64,000 nt of DNA from Piliocolobus tephrosceles (GCF_002776525.5 NC_045436.1:7913918-7977917), one strand, 5' to 3'; counted from the first letter of the stretch, positions 1-11,379 are shown. Translations and numbers: made by a program. The notes: generated by a model from the letters alone, not told the origin.

Positions 1-831
1 AGTGTCTATGATGAAAATAGACAGAGTGGAAAAAAATGGTTATTTCTGTCAGTGCTAAAAAGCTTAGAGAGTCACTGATTAAGGTCACTGCCAATTTTGT
101 CAATGAGGAAAGTGCTTTAGCAAGCCTTCAACCCCTCATCTTTGCCATCCTCCGTGTAGGCATGAGGATGACGGTACTGTCAGCGTGTCCACGATCAAAC
201 ACTAAGAAGATTAGGGGTCAACCAGACTAGAACTTTTTAGCAGAAAACTGAAGGTGTCCAAAGCCAACTCCAAAGAATGCATTTTGTGTCTTCTGTCCCT
301 TTGTCCCCTGAAGGGCCATCATCTTCGGCAACAAGAAAAAGGAGAAGAAAGAAGGAAGAAAAAATTAGCTATTAGCCATATTCACATTTGTTCTTGGCTT
401 TTCTGGAAATAAAATGTTAAATCTCCAGGAACAAGCTTTCCTTTAAAGATTTATTAATACAAATGACAACTGTTCACAACAGCTAGTAAGATCTAAATCC
501 TGTGCTCTAAGCTAATATCCAAACAGTGTATTGGCAATCGACGGCCAGCACAGCTTGCCTTGTGACTCAGGTGAAGTTTATTAAACACTTTTTCTATCTG
601 TAAGCTCCAAAGAACGGTGAAAGATGCTTGTAAATCAACTCCAGTAGTACTTGAATAATGTAACTGGAAATTAGAACAGGATAAGCAATAGTTATTTCAC
701 ATTAGAACACACTTTATATCACTTTGTAAGGATGGATTGATATGTTCAGACAAGCAGGTGTCACCGAGCCTTCATCTGAGCCATAGAATCACCTCACCCT
801 AGAGCAAGTGGAGAACAATTAATGAAAGACG
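1..831. other. Unique sequence, nothing recognised
   Basis: I recognise no repeat, gene or RNA here. The longest open frame (36-230) starts in A-rich sequence and has no recognisable domain. A small CpG-bearing patch lies near 537-545. The segment ends at the L1 insertion. Confidence 0.5.
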
Positions 832-839
832 TGGTTTGC

Positions 840-1745
840 ATAAAAACCCTAGAAGAAATCCTAGGCAATACCATTCAGGACATAGGCATGGGTCAGGACT
901 TCATGTCTAAAACACCAAAAGCAATGGCAACAAAAGCCAAAATTGACAGATGGGATCTAATTAAACTAAAGAGCTTCTGCACAGCAAAAGAAACTACCAT
1001 CAGAGTTAACAGGCAACCTACAGAATGGGAGAAAATTTTTGCAATCTACTCATCTGACAAAGGGCTAATAGCCAGAACCTACAAAGAACTCAAACAAATT
1101 TACAAGAAAAAAACAAACCCCATCAAAAAGTAGGCAAAGGATATGAACAGACAGTTCTCAAAAGAAGACATTTATGCAGCTAACAGATACATGAAAAAAT
1201 GCTCATCATCACTAGCCATCAGAGAAATGCAAATCAAAACCACAACGAGATACCATCTCACACCAGTTAGAATGGTGATCATTAAAAAGTCAGGAAACAA
1301 CAGGTGCTGGACAGGATGTGGAGAAATAGGAACACTTTTGCACTGTTGGTGGGACTGTAAACCAGTTTAACCATTTTGGAAGACAGTGTGGTGATGCCTC
1401 AAGGATCTAGAACTAGAAATACCATATGACCCAGCCATCCCATTACTGGGTATATACCCAAAGGATTATAAATCATGCTGCTATAAAGACACATGCACAT
1501 GTATGTTTATTGCGGCACTATTCACAATAGCAAAGACTTAGAATCAACCCAAATGTCCATCTGTGACAGACTGGATTAAGAAAATGTGGCACATATACAC
1601 CATGGAACACTATGCAGCCATAAAAAAGGATGAATTTGTGTCCTTTGTGGGGACCTGGATGCAGCTGGAAACCATCATTCTCAGCAAACTATCACAAGAA
1701 CAGAAAACCAAACACCGCATGTTCTCCCTCATAGGTGGGAATTGA
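840..1745 (+). pseudogene. L1 ORF2p C-terminal fragment, broken by four stops
   Basis: One reading frame runs from the truncation point to the native ORF2 stop at 1743-1745 and encodes about 300 residues of the ORF2p C-terminus. In L1 this protein is the endonuclease/reverse transcriptase; only the region beyond the reverse transcriptase core is left here. The Cys-rich motif typical of the family (C-x3-C-x7-H-x4-C) is still readable near 1305-1360. The frame carries in-frame stops at 1131-1133, 1368-1370, 1392-1394 and 1539-1541. I see no frameshift, because the open segments on either side of the stops share one phase. Two of the stops replace tryptophan TGG codons, one a CGA-type and one a CAA-type codon, by comparison with the family. 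It cannot encode a functional protein. Confidence 0.9.
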
Positions 1746-1800
1746 ACAATGAGATCACTTGGACACAGGAAGGGGAACATCACACACCGGGTCCTATTGT

Positions 1801-1820
1801 GGGGGGAGGTAGGGGGAGGG
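1801..1820 (+). other. L1 3' UTR G-rich tract (G-quadruplex candidate)
   Basis: G runs of 6, 2, 5 and 3 lie within 20 bases in the L1 3' UTR. This is the polypurine tract known for this family, which is able to fold as a G-quadruplex on the plus strand. Confidence 0.6.
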
Positions 1821-1966
1821 ATAGCATTAGGAGATATACCTAATGTAAACGATGAGTTAATGGGTGCAGCACACCAACATGGCACATGTATACATATGTA
1901 ACAAACCTGCACGTTGTGCACATGTACCCTAGAACTTAAAGTATAATAATAATAAAGAAAAAGACG

Positions 1967-2381
1967 CTACTTGCTGATTTGGCTTTGATAATTCAGAGTC
2001 TTGGGAAAAGGAGGGTGCCCTCTGAAAAACACTGACTTAAATGGGTGAGAGCAATGTAACACACAAAGCTCTAGTTAAGAAATTGCTGGGCATCTAGATT
2101 CCCCATCTGGAGTATTAGGGCTCTAAGATCTCACTTCGAAACTATACAGGCGGTTTAACCCATCAGCTTGTTGTCATCCTATCAGAACTCCCCTATTTTA
2201 TTGGGCCCTGATCCATATCTCAGCTCATCTGACCACTGACAACTTTGCTGTCGCCTCTAGTTGTTACCTGCACCGGTTTCCCAGTTCGTGGTCTAACCGA
2301 ATTCTGCTTATAAGATGTTTTGTATAGCAAGGTAGATCATTATTCGGATAGACCATTGTGGCTTACTGAGACATAACTGTC
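1967..2381. other. Unique sequence between L1 and Alu
   Basis: No repeat or gene recognised. Ordinary composition with a few CpGs (around 2270-2300). Confidence 0.45.
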
Positions 2382-2673
2382 TTTTTTTTTTTTTTTGAGA
2401 CGGAGTCTCGCTGTCGCCCAGGCTGGAGTGAGTGGCACCATCTCTGCTCACTGCAACCTTCGCCTCCCGGGTTCCTGCCATTCTCCTGCCTCAGCCTCCC
2501 GAGGAGCTGGGACTACAGGCGTCGCCACCACGCCCGGCTGATGTTTTTGTATTTTCAGTAGAGACGGGGTTTCACCGTGTTAGCCAGGATGGTCTCGATC
2601 TCCTGACCTCGTGATCCGCCCCCCGAGGCCTCCCAAAGTGCTAGGATCACAGGCGTGAGCCACCGCGCTCAGC
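2382..2673 (-). mobile_element. Alu, AluY-like, full length
   Basis: It reads as the reverse complement of Alu: a T run at 2382-2396, then the right monomer, the middle A-rich region and the left monomer, ending near the Alu 5' end at 2673. Diagnostic stretches such as the gtgttagccaggatgg and gacctcgtgatccgcc segments fit AluY better than AluS. Retained CpGs suggest a fairly young copy. I could not define a clean target-site duplication because T/C-rich sequence follows. Confidence 0.93.
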
Positions 2674-2710
2674 TTCTTTTTCTTTTTTGCTTTCTCTCTC
2701 TCTCTCTCTT
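2674..2710 (+). repeat. CT-rich simple repeat
   Basis: A pyrimidine stretch with (CT)n at about 2694-2709 adjoins the Alu 5' end and lengthens the T/C-rich tract. Confidence 0.7.
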
Positions 2711-4922
2711 TTTGTCTCCTGGGGTATCAAGTCTGTAGCCATTGGCACCCAAGTAAACAAGGGTGAAAATGAAATCTCCATCTGGGAACAGCTTCTGACT
2801 CCATCAGGTCATGATCAGCGCATTGACGCTGAAATCCCTCAAACGCAAAGTATGCCCCTTGTACTCCTGCAGAAATTCAAAGTTCAACCTGATGGACAGA
2901 ATTTGTAGTTCTTTGCTTCTTATAGTTAAATAATGTGCAGTTTCATAGAGGCTAACCGATACTCACCAGTATTTGCTGAGTTGGTGGAAGATACTATTCA
3001 TAAACTAATATTAGTGTGTTACCAGAATTAACTGAGAACTCTAAGCCAGGATTCTACAAAGACATTTGATTACAACCTCGTGCCTGAGAGCCTTGCAGTA
3101 CTCCTGAGATTCATGTTCACATGAAACTTGTTAGAGTTCTTGAAATCTAGGAAGGCACATGTGGTTATTACTGCTGTTTTGGTTGCAAACTGACATGAAT
3201 TAACATATTTGTGACATTATGATTAGATTTTATCTGTACTCATCATGGACTGTGCTGTGTTGGTATTATATTATAATATGTTGATTGTTATTTTGTTTAT
3301 CCCAAAGTATTTTTTTATTATGGGGTCTTTTTCCCTCGGAAAATGGAAATAGTCTGGAGTATGTACATCTGTAAGTGAGCCACAGTCGAGAGGCTTAAGA
3401 ATCGCTGCCATAAAAAGATGGAAGTTAGCATACAAAAACTTTCATGAGTAGGGGACCTGCAATAATGATTCTTGCCTGTGGCGAATTACCCTTAGATCTC
3501 TGGACCCAGGAGAAAGGCTTAAGGGAACTGGGTACACAAGGACGAGTGTAAAGAGCAGGTAACTCACTTGACACTCTTGTTCAGGGTCAGCCTTGTTTGT
3601 ATATTGCAGAGAGCCCAAATTTCTTTCAATTTTGCCTTCTTATTCAGGTATCATGAGAACCATTAACTTTTTTGCCTATAATTTGTTTTCACCTAACTTT
3701 ACTAGAAATGCATTTTCTATGCAGAATGTATATTATATTTCCTATTTGTCCTGAAACCAATGTAGCGTTTCTTCATGCTTTTATGCATGATATTTACCGT
3801 CTTTGACATTTTTATTTAGTAGTCAGTATTAATACATCTTCACGAGAGTAACAGAGTCATTGTGATTTTGTTAAAAATGCATTGCTTACAGTTCTTTGAA
3901 GAAGTATGAATGTTGGGCTAAAAAGACAAACAAAGGAACAAACACTGTCATAGAAGCCATCCAATTCATCTTTTCATTGGTGAAATTAATATATTCACTG
4001 AACTGTTAATTTTATTCTGAGTTCTATTCTTTCAAATTCTTCAAGTATTAAATTAGGGTTAAGGTAGCACTTAAAAAAGTTAAGAATGTATACAAATCAG
4101 CCTACAAATATAGCTACCTAGTTTCTCATAAAAACATCCCCAAATTATTAACATTTTTCATGCATACTTGTGAAAGATATGATTCACGTGAGCATTCTTT
4201 CTGATGTCTGAGCTAAATTTCTCTTGTTTGTACCTGTATTTATGTCCATCAATAACTTCAGTGAGAACTAGGATATTCTTTACTTCTTATGGGATAGACT
4301 ATTTTATAAAAAAACTAAATCCACTAGAGTTACCTTTCATGTTTCATATGTTTTATTCCCTGGGAACAGTGCTCTATTGCTGTAAACTGGATGTAATAGT
4401 CTAGTCATCAAAATAATTCAGGAACAATAACAAAAGAAATATAATACAGTTTCATATATAACATAATGAAGTAGCAATTTAGAAAAACACATCGTTTTTA
4501 CTCCATTTTTTACTGAGAAAACACATGGAAAAGAAATTTGCTACAGTGCCTGGCACATCGTAAGACCTGAAAATATGTTTTGTTTTGTCCCTTTTTTATC
4601 TTGCTTCTCATAGCAATTGGCTCTGTGACAAAGCTTGAGATATATTTTTTTCTGCAGGGAGGCATTTCTGTTAATGAAGTTTAACAGCTTAGATTCGGGT
4701 GAGAAAAAAGAAAATGGTGGTATTGATAAAAAGAGATGAAAAGGGAAATTGAAAATATATTTTAGTGTGTTATCAGATAAAATGATTTATAGGAATTGTA
4801 AATGCTCTATTGCATTTTATAAGAAACATAGTAGCATATGGGAAAATGGTTTTAGTTTATGGCCTTTCATGACTCTAAGTTCTTTTACATGCAGTTCTCC
4901 CTAGTTTCAGATTTGTAGAAAA
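2711..4922. other. AT-rich unique stretch
   Basis: No gene seen. A short phrase at 4537-4580 resembles the common 3' tail shared by L2 and MIR elements, but it is too short to annotate as an element. Otherwise I recognise nothing. Confidence 0.4.
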
Positions 4923-4959
4923 GTGTGTGTGTGTGTGTGTGATTGTGTGTGTGTTGTGT
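4923..4959 (+). repeat. (GT)n microsatellite, interrupted
   Basis: About nine GT units, then ATT, then further GT units ending in TTGTGT. The interruption makes it an imperfect dinucleotide repeat. Confidence 0.9.
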
Positions 4960-7901
4960 AAGTTTGCGTAATTAAAAGACATTACCCTGCTTCTTTTTAA
5001 GCTTAATTAAATACCTATTTTGTCTTTAAGAAACGCTTTAAAGAGACATTACTTTGTAACACCTTGTCAAATAATGACAGTATCTACAAAATACATCTTA
5101 AATATTAACACAAAATTTAACAGTATCCACCCAAGCCAAAGACAAATCAATATTGAAGAGGTGAGCATAGATCAGAAGAGGAGGTCATGGGTTCAATCTG
5201 TGGGGATATTTCTCATAGAGACTCAAAGCAAAGAATACAAAAATCACTGTGGCAAAATTCCACAAGTGAGTTTTCCTGCTGACAGTGAAATTATCCTACA
5301 CTAGTTGTATGTTAACAGAGAAACTCACACAAAGGATAATTTCACAGTAAAGTGATTACTTAAAATAACTGAGGTAGGTTGGTCAAAAGAGGAAAAATGG
5401 AAGTAAAAGAAATATTTTCATGGTACAAAATATGTTCTTCCATTAAACCATCACGAAGCTAACCAAATCAAAGACAATGTTTGAGATGTTAAATGCTATC
5501 AATAAATTTACTTATCTGGGTATATTATAGCCATTTTGACAAGTCATGGACTTAGAAGTATTGGGGATGTTGAAAGATAGAAAGAATAAAGAAAGAACAA
5601 GGAAAAACAGAAAAAGAGAAAAAACTTGAACAAATAGGTATTGGTTGAAACACTCAGCAAGGTCTAGCCCTGCTTGAAGTATTGTCCATATAATGAATAT
5701 TTCAGGTGCATCTTGAGATCCTTATGTTTTTCAAAGACAAGTAGACAAGATGCATTTTACATCTGTTAAAGATTTCTGATTGGCATACATGTTGAAAGAC
5801 TGTCTCAAGATTGAAAGGCGGAATGTTCCTCAAAAGCCATAGCTATGAAATATTTATTCCACCTTCTTTCATGGAAAAGACTGAATTGACTTCATGACAT
5901 AAAGCTCTACTAATAATGCCAACAAAATTACACATCCTGTGTTAAATGATTATTCTTACAAGGTGAGCCAGGTCTTGTGTGTCATAGATGATCACAGAGA
6001 ATAATGCAATTTATAAAGTTTACAGTGTTCTTGTAAAAGATAATAATGTATTTTCAAGCTTTATAGCATGAGGGACACAAGATCTGTTGAAGATTTCTTA
6101 AGAAAGATAATGCTGGATGATTTTTTCCCCAGGATTGTTTAGTTTCTTTCTTTTTAATTTCAAAATTACATTTTTTTCAATATCAACCCCTGCTTGTGAG
6201 AACCTTTTGTATATAAAAATGCTGGAGCGATACCTTTGAGTATACTTTTTATTAAGCAAGGCAAAGACTTGTGTGCCTCCAAATATTGCTCAAATCTCCA
6301 AAGCCAGCTGAATAAATAAACATAATGTGATCTGTAGCCCAAAAGTCTGCAAATGACTCCATATGATGTTAAAAAAAACTATGATTCCTTCTAAGTATTT
6401 CTTGGAGCCAATGATTAGCAGTTTTGTTTAAGTTCTGGGACCCCTGAGCCCCCATAAAAATAACTTTGAAATATTATATTATGTGTGAAAATTTTACACA
6501 CATGCACATTTATAATCAGCAGACAGGGCCTCTGCCCTTCGTCAACCTGATAATCAACCATAGGGCCTACTCAAACATGAAAAAAATAAAAGATTGAGAA
6601 CTCTAAAGCACATAATCTTAGAGCCATTTAGAACCATGTGTATTTCTGAAATCCTCTATTACCGCAGATCTCTTGGTTGTATTTTCCATGGCATTGTCTG
6701 TTTCTCATTATCAAAGTCTAAAGAAATTTGATACAGTCATGTAACACTTGGCGAAGGAGTGTTAGAAAAACGCATTCCAAAGTGCCCGGCTTATCTTTTC
6801 TTTCCAAAGCAGTAACTACTGTCTGGCTTTACTCTTCTGGAGAAGCCAACTGGGAGGGCGGAGAGAAAAAAAAAAATCAAACCGAAGTAAATTAAACAAT
6901 GGCCCTGTGCCTGAAACAATCACAGATGTCAGCTTTTAAACAATGCATTGTAGTTAACAGGCGCTTAAGGCAACATTAACATGGAGAATTCCTACTTGGT
7001 AAAGTCACCTTTTGCTTATAGAGTGTGTACCATGCCATTCTTGAAAGCAGATTTTAGATGGAACCAGACAGAATAAGATGATATGGGCAAAGTCTGAGGT
7101 TTGCATTGCCTGTAACGGTAATAATCAGATGGCAATTGGCTTCAGGAAATCAGATTATGAGCTTCCGGGGATGGTCTAAGGGACATCTTACTCTTTCTTT
7201 TGGCCAGAACTCAGGGACTACATGTCGTCCTTTCTTAAGAGTCAAGACATTAAAGAAAGTCTGAGGAAAAAAATGATAAATAATAGCTTTGAAGGAAGTT
7301 TTGTGTGCCTTACTCCAACAGGTGTTGTTTTCTGCTCATGTAAATTAGTTAAGTTATTCAGATATTACACAAATAGTATTCAGACAATTCTAGAAGCACA
7401 TCTGATCAATTAAGATAAAACTCTGTTTTTGCAATTCAAGCTTTTAAAAAGCATTATAGTTAAAATACACTGCAAAGACATGCTGGGATAATTGGTTGTC
7501 AAAGTACATTGGTACCACTGAGTAGTCTTAAAATAGCAGGAAATGCAACTGAATACTGGAAAGGAAATCACTATTTCACTTTTTCAAATAAAACATATTG
7601 CACCTCTGAGTTCACAATGGGATATTTGCTGAGAGTCTGTAATTAACTCATAATGATGAGAACCACAGTAATAAACATTTCCTTAGCAAAACACTCACTT
7701 GTTTTCATAATTTCCTACTTTTTTGCTATTTCCTTGTCGGTTTTTTATTAGCTTGTCACGATTACTCAAGAAAATAATGGAGAAAAGGGTGAATAATTTT
7801 TCTAGAAAGGGACTATTTTTAAATGTTATATAAAGAAAGGACACTTCTTGATAAAAACTATCATATCATCAGATAGTTCACATGGCATAAGGAAAAATGA
7901 G

Positions 7902-7903
<2 letters not shown>
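4960..7903. other. AT-rich unique stretch with inverted repeats
   Basis: No gene or interspersed repeat recognised in nearly 3 kb. Two interleaved inverted repeats lie at 5266-5345. A segment around 6840-7010 with AACAATGG-type motifs and an uneven, non-repetitive texture looks like a possible conserved non-coding element, by impression only. Confidence 0.4.
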
Positions 7904-7935
<32 letters not shown>

Positions 7936-8070
7936 AGACTGACTCTCACTCTGTCACCCAGAGCGGAGTGCAGTGGTACGATCTCGACTCACTGCAACCT
8001 CTGCCCCCTGGGTTCAAGTGATTCTCCTGCCTAAGTCTCCTTGAGTAGCTGGGACTAGAGGCGCATGGCC
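7904..8070 (-). mobile_element. 5'-truncated Alu (right monomer only)
   Basis: A run of 31 T (7904-7934) is followed by the reverse complement of the Alu right monomer, stopping abruptly near 8070. An 11-bp direct repeat (aaaaatgaggg) at 7893-7903 and 8071-8081 is the target-site duplication, so this is a genuine truncated insertion and not a later deletion. Confidence 0.92.
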
Positions 8071-8164
8071 AAAAATGAGGGAATTTTGACATATATGTAA
8101 AATTATTTTACTTTGAAAATCCAGAACCAACAAGACCAACACGCCCCTCAACTGAAGATCACCT

Positions 8165-8712
8165 ACAGCAGCTGCTTCCTGCCTCCTCTCCTGCGGTCTG
8201 GCACACAGCTGTTGGATTCATCTTCCCAAATACCTTTTCATCATGTCACTCCCTTGCCCCAAACCCTTCAAGAGCTGCCCAGTTCCAACAGTACAAAGCC
8301 CACATTCCTTGGCCAGGCATTGAGCCCCCTATACAACTGGTTTCAATTTTCTATTCTTGCCTCATTTCCCACTATTCCCTTCTAATGTAACAGCCCATGT
8401 GAATTCTCTGGCCTGTCTGGTCAATCACCTTTGAAAAAGCTCTACCTTTCTTCTTTTGCTGTCATTTCCTCAAGCTGTTCACTGTCTGGGGTGCTCCCCT
8501 CCTCCATCCCCTGGCACATCCTTCAGCGCTGGTCTGGGCCTTCGCACAAGCTGTCAGGTAGGATTACCTGTTCTGCAAATGCATCCTGGCTCTGCATGAG
8601 ATTTCAAGCTCCATGTGAGCAGGAATGTATCATATACTTCTCTGTGTCTGCTACCATTTTTAGCACAGTATCCTGTATTGTACAGCACTGGATAAATAGC
8701 TATTGGTTGATA
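8165..8712 (+). mobile_element. L2 LINE 3' fragment
   Basis: The order of phrases follows the L2 3' region: a 'tgatcatgtcactcccctgc' analogue at ~8240-8260, 'caaacccttcaagagctgccc', a 'cattccttggccaggcatt' block at ~8303-8322, then the tail 'cactggataaatagctattggttgat' analogue near 8685-8712. It is strongly diverged, as expected of this ancient family. Frames inside it are shadows. Confidence 0.65.
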
Positions 8713-8957
8713 TAACAATGGTTACTCTAACACACAAAGCATTAGCCCAGCATCTGATGTGCCTCACTAGTGTCTGTTAGAAATAGCTGGTTCATTACCA
8801 AAACCCCTAATTTCTGCCCCCTACAAATTTTCCTATAACATCCTTAAAAGTAAGAGCAAGGCAAGGAATAAAGCAAATAAATCTTGCAAAGTATTTGGGC
8901 TGAATTTGCAAAACCTATAAATCTAAACTTCATTTATTGCATATCAAGATATATGCC

Positions 8958-9070
8958 AAAATTCAGGAGGCTGAGATGGGAGGATTGTGCTGCCTTGTGC
9001 TGCTGCAGTGAGCTGTGATTGCACCACTGCGCTCCAGCCTGGGTGACAGAGTGGGATCCTGTCTCAAAAT
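8958..9070 (+). mobile_element. Alu-type monomer fragment
   Basis: It contains 'caggaggctgagatgggagg' and then 'gtgagctgtgattgcaccactg' through 'gggtgacagagtgggatcctgtctcaaaat', the second half of an Alu monomer, with a short internal rearrangement around 8985-9005. It is an old Alu or FLAM-type fragment. Confidence 0.75.
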
Positions 9071-9269
9071 AATATACACATATATATGCCAACATTAAAT
9101 GATTGTAATACATGTAAATAGTTATTTAAGAACTTAAAAATACTCTAGATATTTAGAAGTAGCTGAATGCAGCATGCGCTCAGGATCGCTGGGTCCAGTT
9201 TTGGCTGGGAGTGTGATGGCCTGGCTTGGGGAGGGGACTCTGGTTCCAACTGCCTAGCAGGACTCACTG

Positions 9270-9410
9270 CTCCACATGTCTCTCTCTGTCCTTTCTCCTC
9301 ACAGCAGACAGAGGCATGTTTCTCTAATGAACGTTATTAGGCCACGCCACTCCTCTGCTTAAACCCTGCCAATGGCTTCCCCGTTACACCTGCATAAAAA
9401 TGCAGTCTTT
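9270..9410 (+). mobile_element. L2 LINE fragment, part 1 (split by Alu)
   Basis: The L2 3' region is recognisable from 'ccacgccactcctctgcttaaa' and 'ccaatggcttcccc' at about 9343-9385. It is interrupted by the Alu that follows and resumes at about 9806 after it. Confidence 0.65.
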
Positions 9411-9451
9411 CTCTCTCTTTTTTTTCCTATTTGGAGGAACAGGGTCTCTCT

Positions 9452-9613
9452 CTGTCACCCAGGCTGGAGTGCAGCGGTGTGATCTGTCACCCAGGCTGGA
9501 GTGCAGCGGTGTGATCTGTCACCCAGGCTGGAGTGCAGCGGTGTGATCTGTCACCCAGGCTGGAGTGCAGCGGTGTGATCTGTCACCCAGGCTGGAGTGC
9601 AGCGGTGTGATCT
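9452..9613 (+). repeat. 32-bp tandem repeat (VNTR) inside Alu
   Basis: Five complete, apparently identical 32-bp units start at 9452, 9484, 9516, 9548 and 9580. A sixth begins at 9612 and is cut by the N run. Each unit is the Alu segment from 'ctgtcacccaggctgg' to 'gcagcggtgtgat'. The normal Alu has this segment once. The TCT(C) shared by both ends of the unit is a plausible slippage point. Confidence 0.95.
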
Positions 9614-9713
9614 NNNNNNNNNNNNNNNNNNNNNNNNNNNNNNNNNNNNNNNNNNNNNNNNNNNNNNNNNNNNNNNNNNNNNNNNNNNNNNNNNNNNNNN
9701 NNNNNNNNNNNNN
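9614..9713. other. Assembly gap, 100 N
   Basis: Exactly 100 N, which looks like a conventional placeholder of unknown true size. It lies inside the Alu VNTR. Confidence 0.98.
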
Positions 9714-9805
9714 AGGCTTGTCTCAAACTCCTGACCTCAAGTGATTCTCCCACCTCAGCCTCCCAAAATGCTGGGATTACAGGCATGAGCCACTGCCCCT
9801 GGCTA

Positions 9806-10287
9806 AAAATCCAGTGTCTTTTCATGACTAACAAGGCCCTTTGCTCAGATCTCATCCACCCCTCCCCTTGCCCACTACTCCTCCCCTCACCTGCCCCCTC
9901 CAGCCACCCTGGCCTTCCGTTTGCTGTCTCTCTTTGTATTTACTGTTCACCCAACCAAAACCTCTGCCCTTGATCTTTCCCTGGCTGGTTCCTTCTGTTC
10001 ATTCTCAAACATTTCTCTTTAATGAGGTCTTTCTTAATCACCAAATCTAAATTCAGTGGCTCTCATTCCCTCACCTTACCCTCCATCACATCACCCCATT
10101 TGAAAAAATATTCCCTACTGGTATCTGAAATAATCTCAATTATTAAGTAATGTACTTGCCTGTCTATCATCTTCCATTAGAAGTAGACACCATGGAGCTT
10201 AGTATCTTTTCTGTTTTGATCACCATGGTTTGCCCCAGAAATTGCTTTGGCACGGAGCATGTGGTACATATTTGTCAAATGAATGAA
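9806..10287 (+). mobile_element. L2 LINE fragment, part 2
   Basis: This continues the L2 after the Alu: 'acaaggccctttgctcag', a run of CCCT-rich sequence, 'ctggccttccgtttgctgt', and an end with 'ggtacatatttgtcaaatgaatga' at about 10263-10285, the L2 3' terminus. Open frames 9785-10050 lie within this non-coding remnant. Confidence 0.65.
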
Positions 10288-10370
10288 CTTGCCTAAAGTA
10301 CACAGCAAATAAGTGACAGAATAAGCCCTGAAACCCAAGTCTGCCTGTCGCCATAACCTCTTACTCTGCC
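10288..10370 (-). mobile_element. MIR fragment
   Basis: 'cttgcctaaagtacacagcaaataagtgacaga' and 'cccaagtctgcctg' are the reverse complement of the MIR core and 5' half. It directly abuts the L2 3' end. Confidence 0.6.
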
Positions 10371-11024
10371 CAGGTGCTGCCATGTCCCAGACCCCACTTC
10401 ACCATCCATATGCTGAGTGCTGACCTCCCCTGGCGTGTACAGAGCAGAAGCCAGGGATTCAACATAAATACCACAGAGAGAGCCAGTACGCCTGTCAGTC
10501 CAGGAGGAGCAGCCTGCCCGGGCAGTCACACAGGACTGGGACCACAGAACCTCATGCCACACCAAGAAGTCATCCCAGAAGTATCAGCTTGAGGGACAAT
10601 CACACCAAATCACTTATAACTTTGTTAGAAACAATTCGGCACTATTGCCAGTGCATAAGGCATGGGCATTGATAGAACGGGCGAAAAGGGAAACATCTAT
10701 GGGGGGTACACTATAGAAGATGAATCAGCAACATTTACTCATTCATGAGATATTGGAGAGAGTAGGTGCCGGCAATAAAAAAATCTCAAATGGGTTGACT
10801 AGGAAGAGGAGGGTGTCATTGTTAGAGCTCATGCACTTAGAAAGCAGAGGAAGCTTTGCAGGTGAAGCCGGGGGAACACTGAGGACTGTTTTAGATTTAT
10901 AGGTCTTGGCATATTGTTGGTGCTCAGAAAAGATTTGTCCAATGTCCCAGATTCCCTTGGGAAGTTAAGAGAAAGGAGAACATTGAGGTAGGGGTAACTG
11001 TAAATTCCTCAAGGTCTGGGACCA
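10371..11024. other. Unique sequence
   Basis: Nothing recognised. The short open frames 10293-10592 on both strands have no family features and overlap the MIR. Confidence 0.4.
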
Positions 11025-11145
11025 TTCTCTCCTTGCTTCCTCCTGTCCGTCGTCCCTCCCTCTCTCCTTTCCTTCTATCCTCTCCCTTTCTCTCCTTCTT
11101 TTATTCTCATTTTCTCTGTTTTCTTTCTTTCTTCATATCACTTGA
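11025..11145 (+). repeat. Polypyrimidine tract
   Basis: C/T dominates the plus strand for about 120 bases (CCT, CTTT and TCTC words), with few purines. Such asymmetric tracts can form triplex (H-) DNA. Confidence 0.75.
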
Positions 11146-11379
11146 TATACAACTGTTAATATGACAAACAGTCCATAAATACTAGTCACCTAAAGATTTG
11201 AAAAGCAAGACTTAACTCGTTTCTGCACCTTAAATATCATTCGTGTTCCAAGGAATTTCACATAGCATGAAGAATAATTACCTTAAGTTCAAATAGATCT
11301 GCCCACTACACTTTTCAATATCTTAGGCAATTATGATTCACTTTTCTTATTTGAAATTTGGAGCCAAACAAACCCCTTT

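Larger units (their letters stand above)
832..1960 (+). mobile_element. 5'-truncated L1PA LINE-1 (ORF2 end plus 3' UTR)
   Basis: The sequence matches the 3' end of a primate L1: the last part of ORF2, then the 3' UTR with its G-rich polypurine tract (1801-1820), the polyadenylation-type end around 1935-1945 and a short AAT/A-rich tail. The 5' part of the element is missing, as is usual when reverse transcription stops early. A short match (aaagacg at 825-831 and 1960-1966) may be the target-site duplication but is too short to be certain. Divergence from the young L1 consensus is modest by eye, so an L1PA-type copy is likely. The subfamily cannot be fixed without alignment. Confidence 0.93.
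9411..9805 (-). mobile_element. Alu (J/S type) with internal VNTR and assembly gap
   Basis: This is a reverse-complement Alu whose 3' end is at left (T-rich 9411-9425) and 5' end at right (about 9804). The flanks repeat as 'aaaaatgcagt' (9396-9406) and 'aaaaatccagt' (9806-9816), a slightly diverged target-site duplication, so the Alu inserted into the L2. Inside, a 32-bp segment is tandemly repeated and runs into 100 N. About 130 bp of the Alu middle is absent from the visible sequence, so the gap must hide at least that much if the Alu is otherwise intact. Confidence 0.85.

Noticed and set aside
4537..4580. MIR or L2 3' tail
   Set aside because: Only about 40 bases resemble the shared 'cagtgcctggcacat.gta' tail; too short to annotate as an element.
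9452..9613. Regular 32-bp repeats resembling a CRISPR array
   Set aside because: No spacers between units, the unit is Alu sequence, and the genome is a primate.
9583..9855. Minus-strand frame crossing the 100-N gap
   Set aside because: Alu sequence plus N; no gene.
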